From: Chloroflexota bacterium | GTDB lineage: Bacteria; Chloroflexota; Anaerolineae; Aggregatilineales; Phototrophicaceae | Direction: 5' to 3' | DNA: 64,000 nucleotides | NCBI GenBank assembly: GCA_026706395.1 | Contig: JAPOYU010000008.1 | Location: 1 to 64,000, forward strand | Shown here: positions 35,048-45,245 of the stretch, piece by piece | How the letters are laid out: each line of letters starts with the position of its first letter | Numbering within the stretch: position 1 is the first letter of the stretch | Program-made: the position numbers and the translations under genes | Notes under the pieces: generated by a model | Seen by the model: only the letters and a program-made list of their open reading frames with translations | Databases searched by the model: none | Told to the model about the DNA's origin: nothing

Positions 35048-36565
35048 TCAGGGGAATATTTGCTGCACCCATTGCATGGGGTCGACGTTAACGCCATTGA
35101 GCCAGACTTCCCAATGAAGATGCGGGCCAGTGCTGCGGCCGGTTGAGCCGATCGTGCCGATCACCTGGCCAGACGCAACGATGTCTCCCGGCTGCACCAA
35201 CGTGTCCTGCTGATGCGCGTACAGCGTGTAGACGCCCCAGCCGTGATCAATAACTGTCGTATTGCCGCGGATATGCAGGCGGTCAACCATGGTAACTCTG
35301 CCGGGGGCCGCCGCCAGCACGGATGTACCCGGCGCGCCGGCGAAGTCAACGCCGTGATGGTACCGGTTGTATTCGCTCCCGTTGTAGGATCGCATAGTGC
35401 CAAAGACCGCGTTCATGGCCGCCGCAGCAGGCAAACTGAGCGAGTCGTTCCAACTGCGTTCGGGCGTGAAGCCACTTGTCTGCTCGATAAGCAGCGCAAT
35501 CTCGTTCTCCTCTACGGATGGCGCCAGCAACTCACTGTCGTTGATGGTGATTGTCTGGTAGCCGTAGCCGCCGCCGACAACCTGTAAATTCGCGCTGATC
35601 CTATTTCTCTCATCGTCATCACCGTGTATATCGAGCGCGAGCGGATAGACTGCTTTATCGGTGAACATGGGCACGCCGACGAGTATATTGTGATGCTTGC
35701 CATTGTTACGCGTGATGACGCGCAAGTTCTGGTTCAAGAATTGCCCGGTGAGAGTGGTCGGCTCACTGGTGAAAAGCTCGATGCGCGCGCTCCTGCCAGT
35801 TTCCAGAACCAGCGGATCAATGGTGAAGGCCTCAACGACTGCGGGCAGGTCATGCGCCAGGCGCGGCAACTGGATGCCCGGGATAATCAGCTTTTGGCCA
35901 ACGCTGAGGACGCCAGGATCGATAAGGTTATTCGCCCGGACCAGCGCGTCCACAGTTAGATCGTAGCGCAAGCCAATCTCGAATAGCGTATCGCCGCTCT
36001 TGACCGTATGTACAAAGGCATCGACCGTTTCACCTGAGCGCGCGAACGAGTGTCGGGCGCCGGCGCCGGACGCGGGCGGGGTTACGATGATTGCATCACT
36101 GCTTACCGCCGTGGCCGTAGCCTGCGCTTCGACAGGAGTGCTTTCGGGCTCGGCAGCGCCAGCGACGATGACCAGTTCCTGGCCGACGTAGATCGAGTCC
36201 GCTGCTGCCAGGTTATTCAGCGTTATCAGCTCGGCCTCGCTTTTGCTGTAGGCGGCGGCGATGCTGGCGAGCGTCTCGCCTGCGGCTACGATATGAGTAA
36301 GGCGCTGATCCAGCCCCGCGGTGACGAGCGGAATAATTAGCCGCTGGCCAATCACAATGCTGTTGCTATCGGTGATGCCATTGGCCGCCGCGACTTGTTC
36401 CGCGAACAAGTTATACTGCAAAGCGATGCGAAACAGATTCTCACCCCGCTGCACGACGTGAACGGTAAAGATGGAATCGGTCTGATCTTGGGCCGATGGC
36501 AAAGACAAGCTTGCGCACAGGCACAAACACAAAAGCGCCAGGCCTCTTCGAAACTGCTCGGTCAA
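35048..36565 (-). CDS. Secreted LysM-M23 peptidoglycan endopeptidase
   Basis: A signal peptide (about 1-26, ending LPSAQ) precedes three LysM domains (about 34-78, 88-132 and 177-222), a beta-rich middle, and a C-terminal M23 peptidase (about 400-500). The M23 zinc motif is intact: HHGVDFAG with His and Asp ligands, and HLHWEVW. It should cleave peptide crosslinks in the cell wall, possibly aiding division or remodelling. It is followed upstream on the same strand by another LysM protein, with a terminator between. Confidence 0.92.
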   Translation of the reverse strand: MTEQFRRGLALLCLCLCASLSLPSAQDQTDSIFTVHVVQRGENLFRIALQYNLFAEQVAAANGITDSNSIVIGQRLIIPLVTAGLDQRLTHIVAAGETLASIAAAYSKSEAELITLNNLAAADSIYVGQELVIVAGAAEPESTPVEAQATATAVSSDAIIVTPPASGAGARHSFARSGETVDAFVHTVKSGDTLFEIGLRYDLTVDALVRANNLIDPGVLSVGQKLIIPGIQLPRLAHDLPAVVEAFTIDPLVLETGRSARIELFTSEPTTLTGQFLNQNLRVITRNNGKHHNILVGVPMFTDKAVYPLALDIHGDDDERNRISANLQVVGGGYGYQTITINDSELLAPSVEENEIALLIEQTSGFTPERSWNDSLSLPAAAAMNAVFGTMRSYNGSEYNRYHHGVDFAGAPGTSVLAAAPGRVTMVDRLHIRGNTTVIDHGWGVYTLYAHQQDTLVQPGDIVASGQVIGTIGSTGRSTGPHLHWEVWLNGVNVDPMQWVQQIFP

Positions 36566-36770
36566 GCAGAAGCCTCTTCAATAGACAGTTGGTCGCCGCT
36601 CCGCCAATTTCAAAATCGCGGGATTGGCTTCCAGATAATACATTGCCGGCGCCGATGGCGCATGGGCGAATCTCCAGGGCTTTGCCAGTTTGATATCCAC
36701 TACACGGAGCTCGACGTCCAGCTATACAACTTTGGTCGCGCTTTGAAGACCGAGCGTGTATATAGGCGCG

Positions 36771-36801
36771 AAAAAAGCCCGCGCAAAGACTTGCGCGAGC
36801 C
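36771..36801 (-). terminator. Rho-independent terminator after the LysM repeat gene
   Basis: GCCCGCGCAA (36777-36786) pairs with TTGCGCGAGC (36791-36800), with a short loop and one mismatch or wobble. On the minus strand it is followed by six T residues (36771-36776). It ends transcription of the LysM gene whose stop is at 36848. Confidence 0.8.
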
Positions 36802-36847
36802 AATATGATCTGGCCGGCCCACCGGTTTCTTATCACTCGCTGCGGAC

Positions 36848-38572
36848 TCATCCAGGGATGAGCAGAACCTGTCCCACACTTAACTGGTCGTAATTCGTGA
36901 TGCCATTGAGCTGCGCCAATTCCACAACGCTGACACCATAGGCGGCCGCGATTCCAAAGAGGGTATCGCCAAATTGGACCGTGTACGTGACCGGAACTGC
37001 GGTCGGCAAGGGCGTCGGCGTCGGAATTGGCGTTGGCGTCGCTGTCGGCCCGGTATCGCTTGTGCCGGTTTGCGCGCCAGCGGCGCTTGGTATTTGCAAT
37101 TCCTGCCCTGGGAATATCCGGCTTGGATTCGTAATGCCATTCAACTGAGCAATTGCGGCGACGGTGGTGCCGAATTCAGCGGCGATTTCGCCCAGGGTAT
37201 CGCCCACCTGAACCACGTAGGTGACTGTCGTCACCGTCCCCGGGTCGACTGCCGCGGTCACAGTCGGTATTGGCGTCGCCGTTGGCAGGGGAGTGGGCGT
37301 TGGCGTGGGCGGCACAGCGGTCGGGATGACAAGTATCTGGCCGACATCTATCTGATGCACATTCGTAATGTTGTTCTGCTGCGCCAGCAAGTCGACCGTC
37401 GTGCCATAGAGTCCGGCGATACGCTCCAGGGTATCACCCGGCAAAATCTGGTGGGTGACAGGTGTGGCGGTTGGCGTCGGCGTCGGTGTGAATGTTGGCG
37501 TCGCTGTTGGAGTCTCGGTAGGCTCATCAGTGGCGTCGCCCTCATCGGTTTCCGGCAGATTGATCGGGATAATCAGACGCTGGCCGACAACGATGACATT
37601 CGCCTCATTCAGGCCATTGGCGCGGTTAATCGCGTCGACCGTACTGCCGTATTCGACCGCCAGCGCGCTAACCGTATCGCCTTCGACCACCACATGCGTG
37701 ACCGGTTCCGGCTCCTCGCTGACCGGGGTTCCGTCATCAGCTGTAGCGGTAGGTGTGAACGTGGGGGTAGGCTCAAGGGTTGCGGTGGGTGTTGGGCTGG
37801 GGGTCATCGTTGGCGTTGGAGTAGGCGTCGCGGTAGCGGTTGGCGTTTCGGATCCGCTCACGCCCACCAACTCTGTGTTCGTTTCGGATGTCGGCGTTGC
37901 GTCAGTTGATGTTTCGCTCGCTACTTCCAGGACGGCGTCATCAAGATAGATGTAATTGTTGGCGCGCGGCCCTCCCACCGTAGATTCTACAAATACTGTA
38001 ATCGTTGTGCTTTCGGCGGTGGCGATAACGGCGTACTGTCGGTATGCATCGTAGAAAAATGTCGCGGCCGTCGACCAAATGATATCTTCGCTGGCGCCGT
38101 CCGTTCCACCATTGGGGTCGATGCCCACACGCAGGACCACATCGCCGGGATCTTCGCTGACATCGGGGTCTTCAAAGCTCGATGACCAGACATGCGCATA
38201 GATGCTGAAGCGATATGTTGTCCCGCTCGTGACAGAATCTACCTCCTGATAAACCCCGGCTTGGTGGGTCGCGAACAAAGTGAAATACTTTTGAGCGCTG
38301 CCTTCTTCATCAAGGCGAATTCTGTCCGTTTCTTCATCATAATTTGGATCATGATTGGCAAATGAAGGACTAGTGTCCGTCGCCGGTATGTGCCAGGGTG
38401 TCCATCCTTCGGCGACCTTACGTGGTTCGGCGCCATCCAGTTCAACGAAGTCGCCCTCAAAATCGCCATTTTCCAGCAAGTTGTCAGTCGCACCGTCCTG
38501 GCCAAAAGCCAGAAGTATCGAAATGAGTATGAGAATGAATGCGATGAAAAGCGTTGCCAATCGGTTTTTCAT
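36848..38572 (-). CDS. Secreted four-LysM protein with Thr/Pro linkers
   Basis: The 574-residue protein has a signal peptide (MKNRLATLFIAFILILISIL), an N-terminal beta-sandwich of about 190 residues that looks like a carbohydrate-binding module, and four LysM domains near residues 295-340, 375-420, 450-495 and 527-573. The linkers are Thr-Pro-rich repeats (TPTPTPT type), typical of exported proteins in Anaerolineae. No catalytic domain is visible, so it probably binds peptidoglycan or chitin-like glycans. Start ATG 38572 gives the signal peptide; an upstream start is less likely. Confidence 0.9.
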   Translation of the reverse strand: MKNRLATLFIAFILILISILLAFGQDGATDNLLENGDFEGDFVELDGAEPRKVAEGWTPWHIPATDTSPSFANHDPNYDEETDRIRLDEEGSAQKYFTLFATHQAGVYQEVDSVTSGTTYRFSIYAHVWSSSFEDPDVSEDPGDVVLRVGIDPNGGTDGASEDIIWSTAATFFYDAYRQYAVIATAESTTITVFVESTVGGPRANNYIYLDDAVLEVASETSTDATPTSETNTELVGVSGSETPTATATPTPTPTMTPSPTPTATLEPTPTFTPTATADDGTPVSEEPEPVTHVVVEGDTVSALAVEYGSTVDAINRANGLNEANVIVVGQRLIIPINLPETDEGDATDEPTETPTATPTFTPTPTPTATPVTHQILPGDTLERIAGLYGTTVDLLAQQNNITNVHQIDVGQILVIPTAVPPTPTPTPLPTATPIPTVTAAVDPGTVTTVTYVVQVGDTLGEIAAEFGTTVAAIAQLNGITNPSRIFPGQELQIPSAAGAQTGTSDTGPTATPTPIPTPTPLPTAVPVTYTVQFGDTLFGIAAAYGVSVVELAQLNGITNYDQLSVGQVLLIPG

Positions 38573-38969
38573 CGTTAACCCCCGCCCGTCGGTTGCATGA
38601 CTCAATTGCCAGACATTATCATCTAGTCTACTCAGATTCGAAAAAGCGCACAAAGCTATATGTCATCGATTGTGAATCAACGATTGTCACTTGAGATTGT
38701 CCGATCATTCGCGTAATCTAGCATGGTTGCCCAAGCAAATCGCGGCGTCTGGCAAGTCGCTAGCGACCAGTTTCCCGCCGTGACGATTTGGGTGGCGCGA
38801 TCTAAACCACAAGAGCTGATCGACCTGGCATCAGCTTTTTCTTGTGCGAAAGTATTGTTTTGGGCGGAGCGCTTACAATCGAAACGGTCGGCAGACATCC
38901 GTTGTGGCGGCGAACTTCAAGAGCGTCGCTACCGTCGGCAGTTGAACATGATTCCGGAGGTCAGCGTCT
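38573..38969. other. Intergenic region before sucC
   Basis: This 397-base stretch has no convincing gene. One 86-codon frame (38723-38983) overlaps sucC and lacks a ribosome-binding site. The notable parts are GATTGT repeated three times within about 35 bases (38668-38700), a promoter candidate at 38697-38724, and the ribosome-binding site GGAGG at 38956-38960 before the TTG start of sucC. Confidence 0.5.
38697..38724 (+). promoter_or_regulatory. Candidate promoter upstream of sucCD
   Basis: TTGTCC (38697-38702) and TAGCAT (38719-38724) are 16 bases apart, the same layout as before the haemoglobin gene. It is 245 bases from the sucC start, so a long leader would be made if used. Confidence 0.35.
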
Positions 38970-40130
38970 TTGAAGCTGCATGAATATCAATCCAAGTTCC
39001 TCTTCAGGGATTACGGTATAGCGATCCCTGAAGGACGAGTGGCGTCAACTCCACAGGAAGTATACGATTTCGCGGCCGAGTTGGGCGGCGTCGTAGTGGT
39101 GAAAGCGCAGGTACACGTCGGTGGTCGAGGAAAAGCCGGTGGCGTAACGGTCGCCAAAGATGCCGCCGAAGCGCGTCGCCACGCGGAAAATATTCTAGGC
39201 ATGGACATAAAAGGCTTGACGGTGGACAAGGTCCTGGTCGATCCCGGCGCCGATATAGCTCAGGAGATCTATCTGGCAATCACCAATGACCGGGGCGCTC
39301 GCATGCCGCTGATAATGGCGTCGATGGAAGGCGGCATGGATATCGAAGAGCTTAACCGGGTCAGGCCTGAGGCCATAATCCGTGAGCATGTCGATCCGGT
39401 AATGGGTCTGCTGGACTACCAGATGACCTTCATCGCCAGCACTATGGGCTTGCCGCGGGCGCAATGGCGCAGATTCGGCAAAATCCTGCGCGGACTGTAT
39501 CAATGCTATATCGAGAGCGACGCCGAGCTCGCTGAAATCAATCCGCTTGTCATAACCGGCGAGGGCGAGTTGCTCGCGGTTGACGGCAAGGTAATCATTG
39601 ACGACAACGCGTTGTTCCGGCAGCCGGCTTTGACCGCCGAGCGGGATACCAGCGACGAGCCGGAATCGGAACGCCAGGCGCGAGAGGCCGGTATTACCTA
39701 TATCAAACTTGATGGCCAGATCGGCTGCATGGTAAATGGGGCTGGACTGGCGATGACCACGATGGATATGACAAAGTTATATGGCGACGCCGATGGTATT
39801 GGCCCGGCGAACTTCCTCGATATCGGGGGTGGCGCTTCCCCAGAGCAGGTGGCGGCGGCGCTCGGCATCATCTTGTCCGATTCAAATGTCAAGTGCGTCC
39901 TCTTTAACATATTCGGCGGGATCACCCGTTGCGATGAAGTCGCCAGCGGCATTCTATCCGCCTACAATGAGGTCAGACCCAGCGTGCCAATGGTCATCCG
40001 CCTGCAAGGCACCAACGCCGCCGAAGGCAACCGGATCATCAGCGAGGCGCAGATCCCAAATCTCATCTCTGCGGAAACGCTGACCGAAGCCGCCCAGCGC
40101 GCGGTCGCCGCGGTAAAGGAGCAAAGCTAG
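38970..40130 (+). CDS. sucC: Succinate-CoA ligase, beta subunit
   Basis: This ATP-grasp subunit binds nucleotide and succinate and, with SucD, interconverts succinyl-CoA and succinate with ATP or GTP formation. It starts [16 protein letters not shown], has [16 protein letters not shown] in the ATP-grasp fold, and a C-terminal CoA-ligase domain with [14 protein letters not shown]. The start is TTG, chosen because the family motif begins there and GGAGG is nine bases upstream. It is adjacent to sucD. Confidence 0.96.
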   Translation: MKLHEYQSKFLFRDYGIAIPEGRVASTPQEVYDFAAELGGVVVVKAQVHVGGRGKAGGVTVAKDAAEARRHAENILGMDIKGLTVDKVLVDPGADIAQEIYLAITNDRGARMPLIMASMEGGMDIEELNRVRPEAIIREHVDPVMGLLDYQMTFIASTMGLPRAQWRRFGKILRGLYQCYIESDAELAEINPLVITGEGELLAVDGKVIIDDNALFRQPALTAERDTSDEPESERQAREAGITYIKLDGQIGCMVNGAGLAMTTMDMTKLYGDADGIGPANFLDIGGGASPEQVAAALGIILSDSNVKCVLFNIFGGITRCDEVASGILSAYNEVRPSVPMVIRLQGTNAAEGNRIISEAQIPNLISAETLTEAAQRAVAAVKEQS

Positions 40131-40131
40131 G

Positions 40132-40989
40132 ATGTCGATTCTCATTGACGAGAGCGCCAAGGTATTGGTGCAGGGGATCACCGGGCGGCAAGGCGGTTTC
40201 CACGCCAAGTTGATGATGGAGTACGGCACCGATGTCGTCGGCGGTGTGACACCGGGGAAGGGCGGTGAATGGTTCGAAGGCAAACCCGTCTTTGATGCGG
40301 TCCGCACCGCCATTCAAGCGACCAACGCCGATGTCAGCCTGGTCACTGTTCCGGCCCGCTTCGCAGCAGACGCCATTATGGAAGCGGCCGATGCTGGTAT
40401 CCGCCTGGTGATTTGCCTGACCGAACACATCCCGGTCGCCGATATGATGAAGGTGGTCGCTTTCTGCCGTGGGCGCGGCACGCGTCTGATCGGCCCCAAT
40501 TGCCCAGGCCTCATGACACCGGGACAGGCCAAAGTCGGCATCATTCCGGCTATGGTCGCCACGCCGGGCAACGTCGGCGTCGTCTCAAAAAGCGGCACGC
40601 TTACCTACGAGGTAGGCTTCGCGATGAAGAACGCCGGCATTGGTATCTCAACTATCGTCGGAATCGGTGGAGATCCCGTCATCGGCACGACTTTCGTCGA
40701 AGTACTGGAAATGTTTGAAAACGATCCTGAGACCGACAAGGTCGCGCTCCTCGGTGAAATCGGCGGCAGCGCAGAGATTGTGGCCGCTGACTTCATCAAG
40801 AACGCCATGACCAAGCCCGTCGCCGCCTTCATTGCCGGCCGCAGCGCACCACCCGGCAAACGCATGGGACATGCTGGCGCGATAGTTGATGGCGGAGAAG
40901 GTTCGGCGGAAGAAAAGATCCAGGCTTTGGAAGCCGCAGGAGCGCGCGTCGCCGCCAATCCGGAAGAGATTCCTGGTCTGCTTGTCTAA
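40132..40989 (+). CDS. sucD: Succinate-CoA ligase, alpha subunit
   Basis: SucD holds the CoA site and the phosphorylated histidine. The N-terminal CoA-binding Rossmann domain has [12 protein letters not shown], and the active-site His lies in the late GHAGAIVD region (about residue 245). [14 protein letters not shown] and [10 protein letters not shown] match the family. At 285 residues it is typical. It begins one base after sucC ends, so the two subunits are translated together. It converges with the thymidine kinase gene. Confidence 0.97.
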   Translation: MSILIDESAKVLVQGITGRQGGFHAKLMMEYGTDVVGGVTPGKGGEWFEGKPVFDAVRTAIQATNADVSLVTVPARFAADAIMEAADAGIRLVICLTEHIPVADMMKVVAFCRGRGTRLIGPNCPGLMTPGQAKVGIIPAMVATPGNVGVVSKSGTLTYEVGFAMKNAGIGISTIVGIGGDPVIGTTFVEVLEMFENDPETDKVALLGEIGGSAEIVAADFIKNAMTKPVAAFIAGRSAPPGKRMGHAGAIVDGGEGSAEEKIQALEAAGARVAANPEEIPGLLV

Positions 40990-41004
40990 GTGCAGAATGC
41001 CTTG

Positions 41005-41586
41005 TCAGGACTTGGCTGGTCGCAGCTCGTGATGACGTCGGCAACGCGCCTCGTATGACTCCTGCGCGCCAACCAATATGATTGGGTCGTCATAGGCTGC
41101 AGGCTCGCTATCCACCAGGCGCTGCGTCCGGCTGGCCGATTCCCCGCAGACGACGCAAATCGCATGCAGTTTAACCACTTCTTCAGCGATACTCAGCAGT
41201 TGTGGCATGGCGCCGAAGGGCTCGCCGCGAAAATCCGTATCCAGGCCGGCGATAATTACGCGGATATTGAGCTTGTCAACGAGATCCTGTACGACATCGA
41301 CGATGTTGTCATCAAAGAACTGCGCTTCGTCGATGGCGACTACGGTTGTCTCGCCATTAGCCAGTGCCAGTATTTCTCCAGCCGTATCCACCGCAATCGC
41401 GTCAACCGACTGTCCGGTATGGCTCGTGATGCTCTGAATGCCGTAGCGGTCATCAATTTTTGGTTTGAAGACTTTGACTCTCTGCCGGGCGATAATTGCG
41501 CGCCGGACCCGTCGTATCAATTCCTCGGTTTTGCCGCAGAACATGCTGCCGCAAATCACTTCTATCCGGCCGGATTCATGTTTCAT
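41005..41586 (-). CDS. tdk: Thymidine kinase (type II)
   Basis: The 194-residue salvage enzyme phosphorylates thymidine. Walker A is GSMFCGKT (13-20), the DExQFF-type region is [10 protein letters not shown], and a zinc-binding CVVCG pair and a late CRRHH complete the structural zinc site of the lasso domain. The ATG at 41586 was chosen because a longer start gives a Cys/Gly-rich leader unlike the family. It is separated from the ribosomal protein genes upstream by a terminator, so it has its own transcript. Confidence 0.95.
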   Translation of the reverse strand: MKHESGRIEVICGSMFCGKTEELIRRVRRAIIARQRVKVFKPKIDDRYGIQSITSHTGQSVDAIAVDTAGEILALANGETTVVAIDEAQFFDDNIVDVVQDLVDKLNIRVIIAGLDTDFRGEPFGAMPQLLSIAEEVVKLHAICVVCGESASRTQRLVDSEPAAYDDPIILVGAQESYEARCRRHHELRPAKS

Positions 41587-41657
41587 CGATGTGCCCTTAT
41601 TCGCCCGACAGCCCCCGCCGCAACACAAGCCTGCCAGCATCAAGTCTACATCAACAC

Positions 41658-41692
41658 AAAAAAGAACGGTCTATGCGAAAGCAGGACCGTCC
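41658..41692 (-). terminator. Rho-independent terminator after the bL21-bL27-bL31 operon
   Basis: ACGGTC (41666-41671) and GACCGT (41685-41690) form the stem, with a 13-base loop. Read on the minus strand the second arm is followed by a run of six T residues (41658-41663). It lies between the bL31 stop at 41713 and the thymidine kinase gene. Confidence 0.7.
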
Positions 41693-41712
41693 CGTGATCT
41701 GGCAAATTAAGC

Positions 41713-42171
41713 TCAGTTGCTCAGTTGATAGCCCCGGCTACGCAGCGACTTCTTCATATCGCTGACGACCTTGCGCCCGATGCCTTGAATCGCCAGGATG
41801 CTGTTCTCGTCGTCTTCATCGCCCAGCCGCTCCAGGACGTCTCCAACGATCTTGATCCCGTTGTCCTCAAGGATATTGGTGTAGCGAGTGCTGATTCCGA
41901 GTTCGCCGATGGGCAGGTCGAGGGGCGTGCGCTCTTCGGCGATTCGGTCCAGCGTTGTGCGGATCTCATCCCGCTGCTGCAAGCGCTTCATGAACTTGTC
42001 GACGCGTCCCTCGGTGTCCACAATCCGCTGCTCGCCCGTGTAGAAGGGATGGCAATTCGAGCAGATCTCCACCGTCAGCGATTCCACTGTGGAACCGGTC
42101 GTCCAAGTCGTGCCGCAGGTCATGCAGCGGACCGGCGTCTCATGCCATGCCGGATGGATTTTCTGTTTCAT
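41713..42171 (-). CDS. rpmE: Ribosomal protein bL31 with an alpha-CTD-like extension
   Basis: Residues 1-65 are bL31: [11 protein letters not shown], zinc cysteines 16, 19, 37 and 40 ([15 protein letters not shown]) and the VDKFMKR tail. Residues about 85-150 are an added helical domain. Its pattern [18 protein letters not shown], then [16 protein letters not shown] (128-143), matches the helix-hairpin-helix domain of RNA polymerase alpha C-terminus. At 152 residues the protein is twice the normal bL31 length. It is last in bL21-bL27-bL31. Whether the extra domain binds DNA or rRNA is unknown. Confidence 0.9.
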   Translation of the reverse strand: MKQKIHPAWHETPVRCMTCGTTWTTGSTVESLTVEICSNCHPFYTGEQRIVDTEGRVDKFMKRLQQRDEIRTTLDRIAEERTPLDLPIGELGISTRYTNILEDNGIKIVGDVLERLGDEDDENSILAIQGIGRKVVSDMKKSLRSRGYQLSN

Positions 42172-42228
42172 CGTTTCCTCCGCGCATTTGCGGCTCTTGC
42201 GAGTAGCGCAAATGACTTGTTTAAGGAA

Positions 42229-42516
42229 TTATTCGATTGATTGCCCGGTTTTCTCGTGCGTAGCGTATACCGAGACACGCTTTTGCCCGTTGCGACCACG
42301 CATCCGCTCGAAGGTCACGAAGCCGGGACGAGTTGCGAATATCGTGTAGTCTTTGCCCATGCCAACGCCTTCGCCCGGGTGAAACTTGCTGCCGCGCTGC
42401 CGCACGATGATATTGCCAGGGATTACAAATTCACCGCCGTAGTTCTTCACGCCAAGGCGCTTTGAGTTGCTATCCCGGCCGTTGCTCGATGAGCCGCCGC
42501 CTTTTTTGTGAGCCAT
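42229..42516 (-). CDS. rpmA: Ribosomal protein bL27
   Basis: This 95-residue large-subunit protein begins [20 protein letters not shown] and has [17 protein letters not shown], the defining bL27 sequence. It lies near the peptidyl-transferase centre. No cleavable N-terminal extension is present (the Firmicutes-type MLRLDLQFFA leader is absent). It is between bL21 and bL31 with gaps of 27 and 57 bases. Confidence 0.98.
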   Translation of the reverse strand: MAHKKGGGSSSNGRDSNSKRLGVKNYGGEFVIPGNIIVRQRGSKFHPGEGVGMGKDYTIFATRPGFVTFERMRGRNGQKRVSVYATHEKTGQSIE

Positions 42517-42543
42517 AGCTGGATTCCTTCTCTATGCGCGGGT

Positions 42544-42855
42544 CTAGACTTGGATATCGTCTATGCGCAGACGCGTGTAATACTGGCGATGTCCCTGCTT
42601 GCGCCGGTAATTAGTGCGCTGACGATACTTGTAGACGATTATCTTCTTGCCGCGAAACTGTTCGACAACCGTCGCGCTCACGGATGCGCCGGCGACCTTC
42701 GGCTGACCGATAGCCGTGTCGCCGTCATTAGCGACCAGCAACACATCGGTGATATCGATGGACTCGCCGACTTCATTGGGCAAACGGTCGACATCAATCG
42801 TCGCGCCAACCTCGGCCCGATATTGCTTGCCGCCGCTGCGAATAATAGCGTACAT
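42544..42855 (-). CDS. rplU: Ribosomal protein bL21
   Basis: This 103-residue protein begins MYAIIRSGGKQYRAEVG and has the late KKIIVYKYRQRTNYRRKQGHRQ pattern, cut here for length: KIIVYKYRQRTNYRR then KQGHRQ. It binds 23S rRNA. It is first of the bL21-bL27-bL31 operon and is preceded by its own promoter and a structured leader. Confidence 0.98.
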   Translation of the reverse strand: MYAIIRSGGKQYRAEVGATIDVDRLPNEVGESIDITDVLLVANDGDTAIGQPKVAGASVSATVVEQFRGKKIIVYKYRQRTNYRRKQGHRQYYTRLRIDDIQV

Positions 42856-43001
42856 CTGGAATCTCCCAACCTTCTCTTGCTATCTCCGCGACAAAGGCCA
42901 CTAAAGGCTTCGCGCACGGGGAAAATTGGCCGTACACCAAAAACCCCACTGTTTCCGGCAGGGCACCGGAGATTGTAAATGACGATTTGGGGCGCAGTCA
43001 A
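42856..43001 (-). promoter_or_regulatory. Promoter and structured leader of the bL21 operon
   Basis: On the minus strand TTGACT (42996-43001) and TACAAT (42972-42977) are 18 bases apart, a good promoter just after queA ends. The leader of about 110 bases folds: CCGGTGCCCTGCCGG is a hairpin, and CCCTG with CAGTGGGG followed by TTTTTGG looks like an attenuator. Ribosomal protein leaders often bind the product (an L21 leader is known in Firmicutes). Autoregulation here is inference. Confidence 0.55.
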
Positions 43002-43014
43002 GCGCGAGTTTAGC

Positions 43015-44085
43015 TCAACAGATGAACATGGCATCGCCAAATGAGTAAAAGCGATATCCAGATGCCTTCGCCAATTCATAAGCGTTTAGAAGCCGCTCGC
43101 GTCCGGCAAAGGCGCTGATCATCATCAGCAAGGTCGACTTGGGCAGGTGGAAGTTGGTGATGATCGCGTCGACCACGCGCCATTCGTAGCCCGGCGTGAT
43201 GAAGAGATCGGTGTTCGTCTCAAATGCAATCACCGATGGACATGCGCTGGGATCATGTGACGGCGATGGGGCGTTCGGGTCGCCATCCCGACAGAGCATT
43301 CCCGCCGTTTCCAGCGTCCGCGCCGATGTCGTCCCAACTGCGATGATGCGCCCGCCCGCGCGCTTCGCCTCATAGATGATAGTGGCGTTGCCTTCGTCCA
43401 GTCTCGCAAATTCGCTGTGGATCTTGTGATCCTGTACGCGCTCGACCGTGACCGGCTGAAACGTATCCAGTCCGATATGCAAGGTGCAGGCCGCGCGCTT
43501 TACTCCCTTTAGTCTCAGCCGCTCCAGCAGATCGGGCGTGAAATGCAAGCCGGCCGTAGGCGCCGCCGCCGACCCGGAAGTCTTGCTGTAGACGGTCTGA
43601 TATCGTTCGCCGTTCGCCAGTTCGGACCGGATGTAGGGAGGCAGGGGCATATCGCCCAATTCAGCCAAGGTCTTGCGATCGATCGGCCGGCTAAACTCAA
43701 GGACTCTCTCCGCGCCATCCAACACATCCACGATGGAACAGCTGAGATTGCTTCCGGCAAACACAAGTCGCATGCCCAGCCTGACGTTCCTGCCGCCAAC
43801 GAGCGTATGCCAAGTCCGCTCGTCAATCTGCTTAAGCAGCAGTATCTCAACCGCGCCGCCGGTTTCAGCTTTGCCTGCGCGGAGCCGAGCCGGAATAACT
43901 CTGGTGTCGTTCACGACCAGCACATCGTTTGGCGCCAGCATGTCTTCGATATCCGTGAAAATGTGATGCGAGATTGCGCCACTGCGACGATCAAGTCGCA
44001 TCAGGCGGGAGGCATCCCGCTGTGCAAGTGGAGTCTGCGCGATGAACTGCGGAGGCAGATCGTAGTCGAATTCGGCGACGTTCAT
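43015..44085 (-). CDS. queA: S-adenosylmethionine:tRNA ribosyltransferase-isomerase QueA
   Basis: QueA makes epoxyqueuosine in the wobble position of certain tRNAs. The sequence has [46 protein letters not shown], and a late [17 protein letters not shown]. At 356 residues it is full length. It overlaps the end of ruvB by four bases, so the pair is co-translated. Other queuosine genes are not in the window. Confidence 0.97.
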   Translation of the reverse strand: MNVAEFDYDLPPQFIAQTPLAQRDASRLMRLDRRSGAISHHIFTDIEDMLAPNDVLVVNDTRVIPARLRAGKAETGGAVEILLLKQIDERTWHTLVGGRNVRLGMRLVFAGSNLSCSIVDVLDGAERVLEFSRPIDRKTLAELGDMPLPPYIRSELANGERYQTVYSKTSGSAAAPTAGLHFTPDLLERLRLKGVKRAACTLHIGLDTFQPVTVERVQDHKIHSEFARLDEGNATIIYEAKRAGGRIIAVGTTSARTLETAGMLCRDGDPNAPSPSHDPSACPSVIAFETNTDLFITPGYEWRVVDAIITNFHLPKSTLLMMISAFAGRERLLNAYELAKASGYRFYSFGDAMFIC

Positions 44086-45113
44086 AAAAGGCGCTGCTGA
44101 CCGGCGTCGCCCTCTTCTGAGTATTCAATGTCCAGGTGGGCATAGGCGTGTCTTGTACAAATGCGCCCGCGTGGCGTTCGGTCCAGAAAGCCGAGCTGGA
44201 TCAAATACGGTTCATATACATCCATAATCGTCGCGCGGTCTTCGCTGATCGCCGCGGCTATGGTATCCAGCCCAACCGGTCCGCCGCTGAACTTCTCGAT
44301 GATGATTCGCAGAATCCGCCGATCGACATCGTCCAGCCCGAGCTCATCGATCTCCATGAGCGCCAGCGCGCCTTGCGTCACGTCCATCGTGATGGCGCCG
44401 TCCGCCCGCGCCTCGGCGAAGTCCCTGACTCGACGCAGCAGGCGCAGCCCCACTCGCGGAGTGCCGCGCGAGCGTCTGGCGATTTCCACAGCCGCTTCTT
44501 CGCTGATTTCGACATCCAAAAGCGCGGCGGCGCGTCTGACGATCTGTTCCATCGCATTCTGATCGTAGAAATCGAGGCGGAAACGCGCTCCGAATCTATC
44601 GCGCAGGGGGCCCGCCAGCAGCGCCAGCCGTGTTGTTGCGCCAATCACAGTGAAGCGCGGCAGATTCAATCGCAGTGTCTTCGCGGCGGGTCCTTTGCCT
44701 ACGACTATGTCGAGAACGAAGTCTTCCATCGCCGGATAGAGGATCTCCTCCACCGCCTTGCCCAAGCGATGAACCTCATCGATAAAGAGGATGTCACCTT
44801 TTTTCAGATGCGTCAGAATGGCGGCGAGGTCACCCGCGCGTTCGATCGCTGGTCCGGCGGTGACACGGATATTGCCGCGGATCTCATTCGAAATCACATA
44901 GGCCAGCGATGTCTTGCCCAAGCCCGGCGGACCATAAAACAAGATGTGGTCGATCGGTTCTTCCCGCGCGGCGGCGGCATCAATGATGATGCTGAGATTC
45001 TCGCGCACGCGATCCTGGCCAAGCATGTCAGCCAACCGCTGAGGACGCAAGGCAAAATTCTCCCGCTCGCTTTTCGGCCGCTGGCCGCTGACAACCCGCC
45101 CGTCGTCACTCAT
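44082..45113 (-). CDS. ruvB: Holliday junction branch-migration ATPase RuvB
   Basis: RuvB drives branch migration on RuvA-bound junctions. Walker [10 protein letters not shown] (61-69), Walker B in LFIDEVHRL, sensor TTRLALL, and the winged-helix C-terminus (ERRGRICT-like end TPRGRICT) are all present. At 343 residues it is typical. Its partners ruvA and ruvC lie about 24 kb away with yebC; ruvB-queA linkage is common in many bacteria. Confidence 0.97.
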   Translation of the reverse strand: MSDDGRVVSGQRPKSERENFALRPQRLADMLGQDRVRENLSIIIDAAAAREEPIDHILFYGPPGLGKTSLAYVISNEIRGNIRVTAGPAIERAGDLAAILTHLKKGDILFIDEVHRLGKAVEEILYPAMEDFVLDIVVGKGPAAKTLRLNLPRFTVIGATTRLALLAGPLRDRFGARFRLDFYDQNAMEQIVRRAAALLDVEISEEAAVEIARRSRGTPRVGLRLLRRVRDFAEARADGAITMDVTQGALALMEIDELGLDDVDRRILRIIIEKFSGGPVGLDTIAAAISEDRATIMDVYEPYLIQLGFLDRTPRGRICTRHAYAHLDIEYSEEGDAGQQRLL

Positions 45114-45245
45114 GTGCGCGAATCCAGTGCAACTTGCCCGCTGCTGAGTATAGACGAGGGACTAGCTGTTTCAATGCTTGCTTTACACAGCGCCCCTCAA
45201 TCCGTAAACTAGGTAGTGAGCCGACCGCGAAAGGACATGCGCCCT

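Noticed and set aside
36974..37909. Long plus-strand frame opposite the LysM protein
   Set aside because: It is the shadow of the Thr-Pro repeat coding region and is Arg/Gly/Cys-rich.
38723..38983. 86-codon frame before sucC
   Set aside because: It overlaps the sucC start, has no ribosome-binding site, and its composition is not protein-like.
44136..45212. 358-codon plus-strand frame opposite ruvB
   Set aside because: ruvB is complete and certain; the opposite frame is open only because of codon bias.
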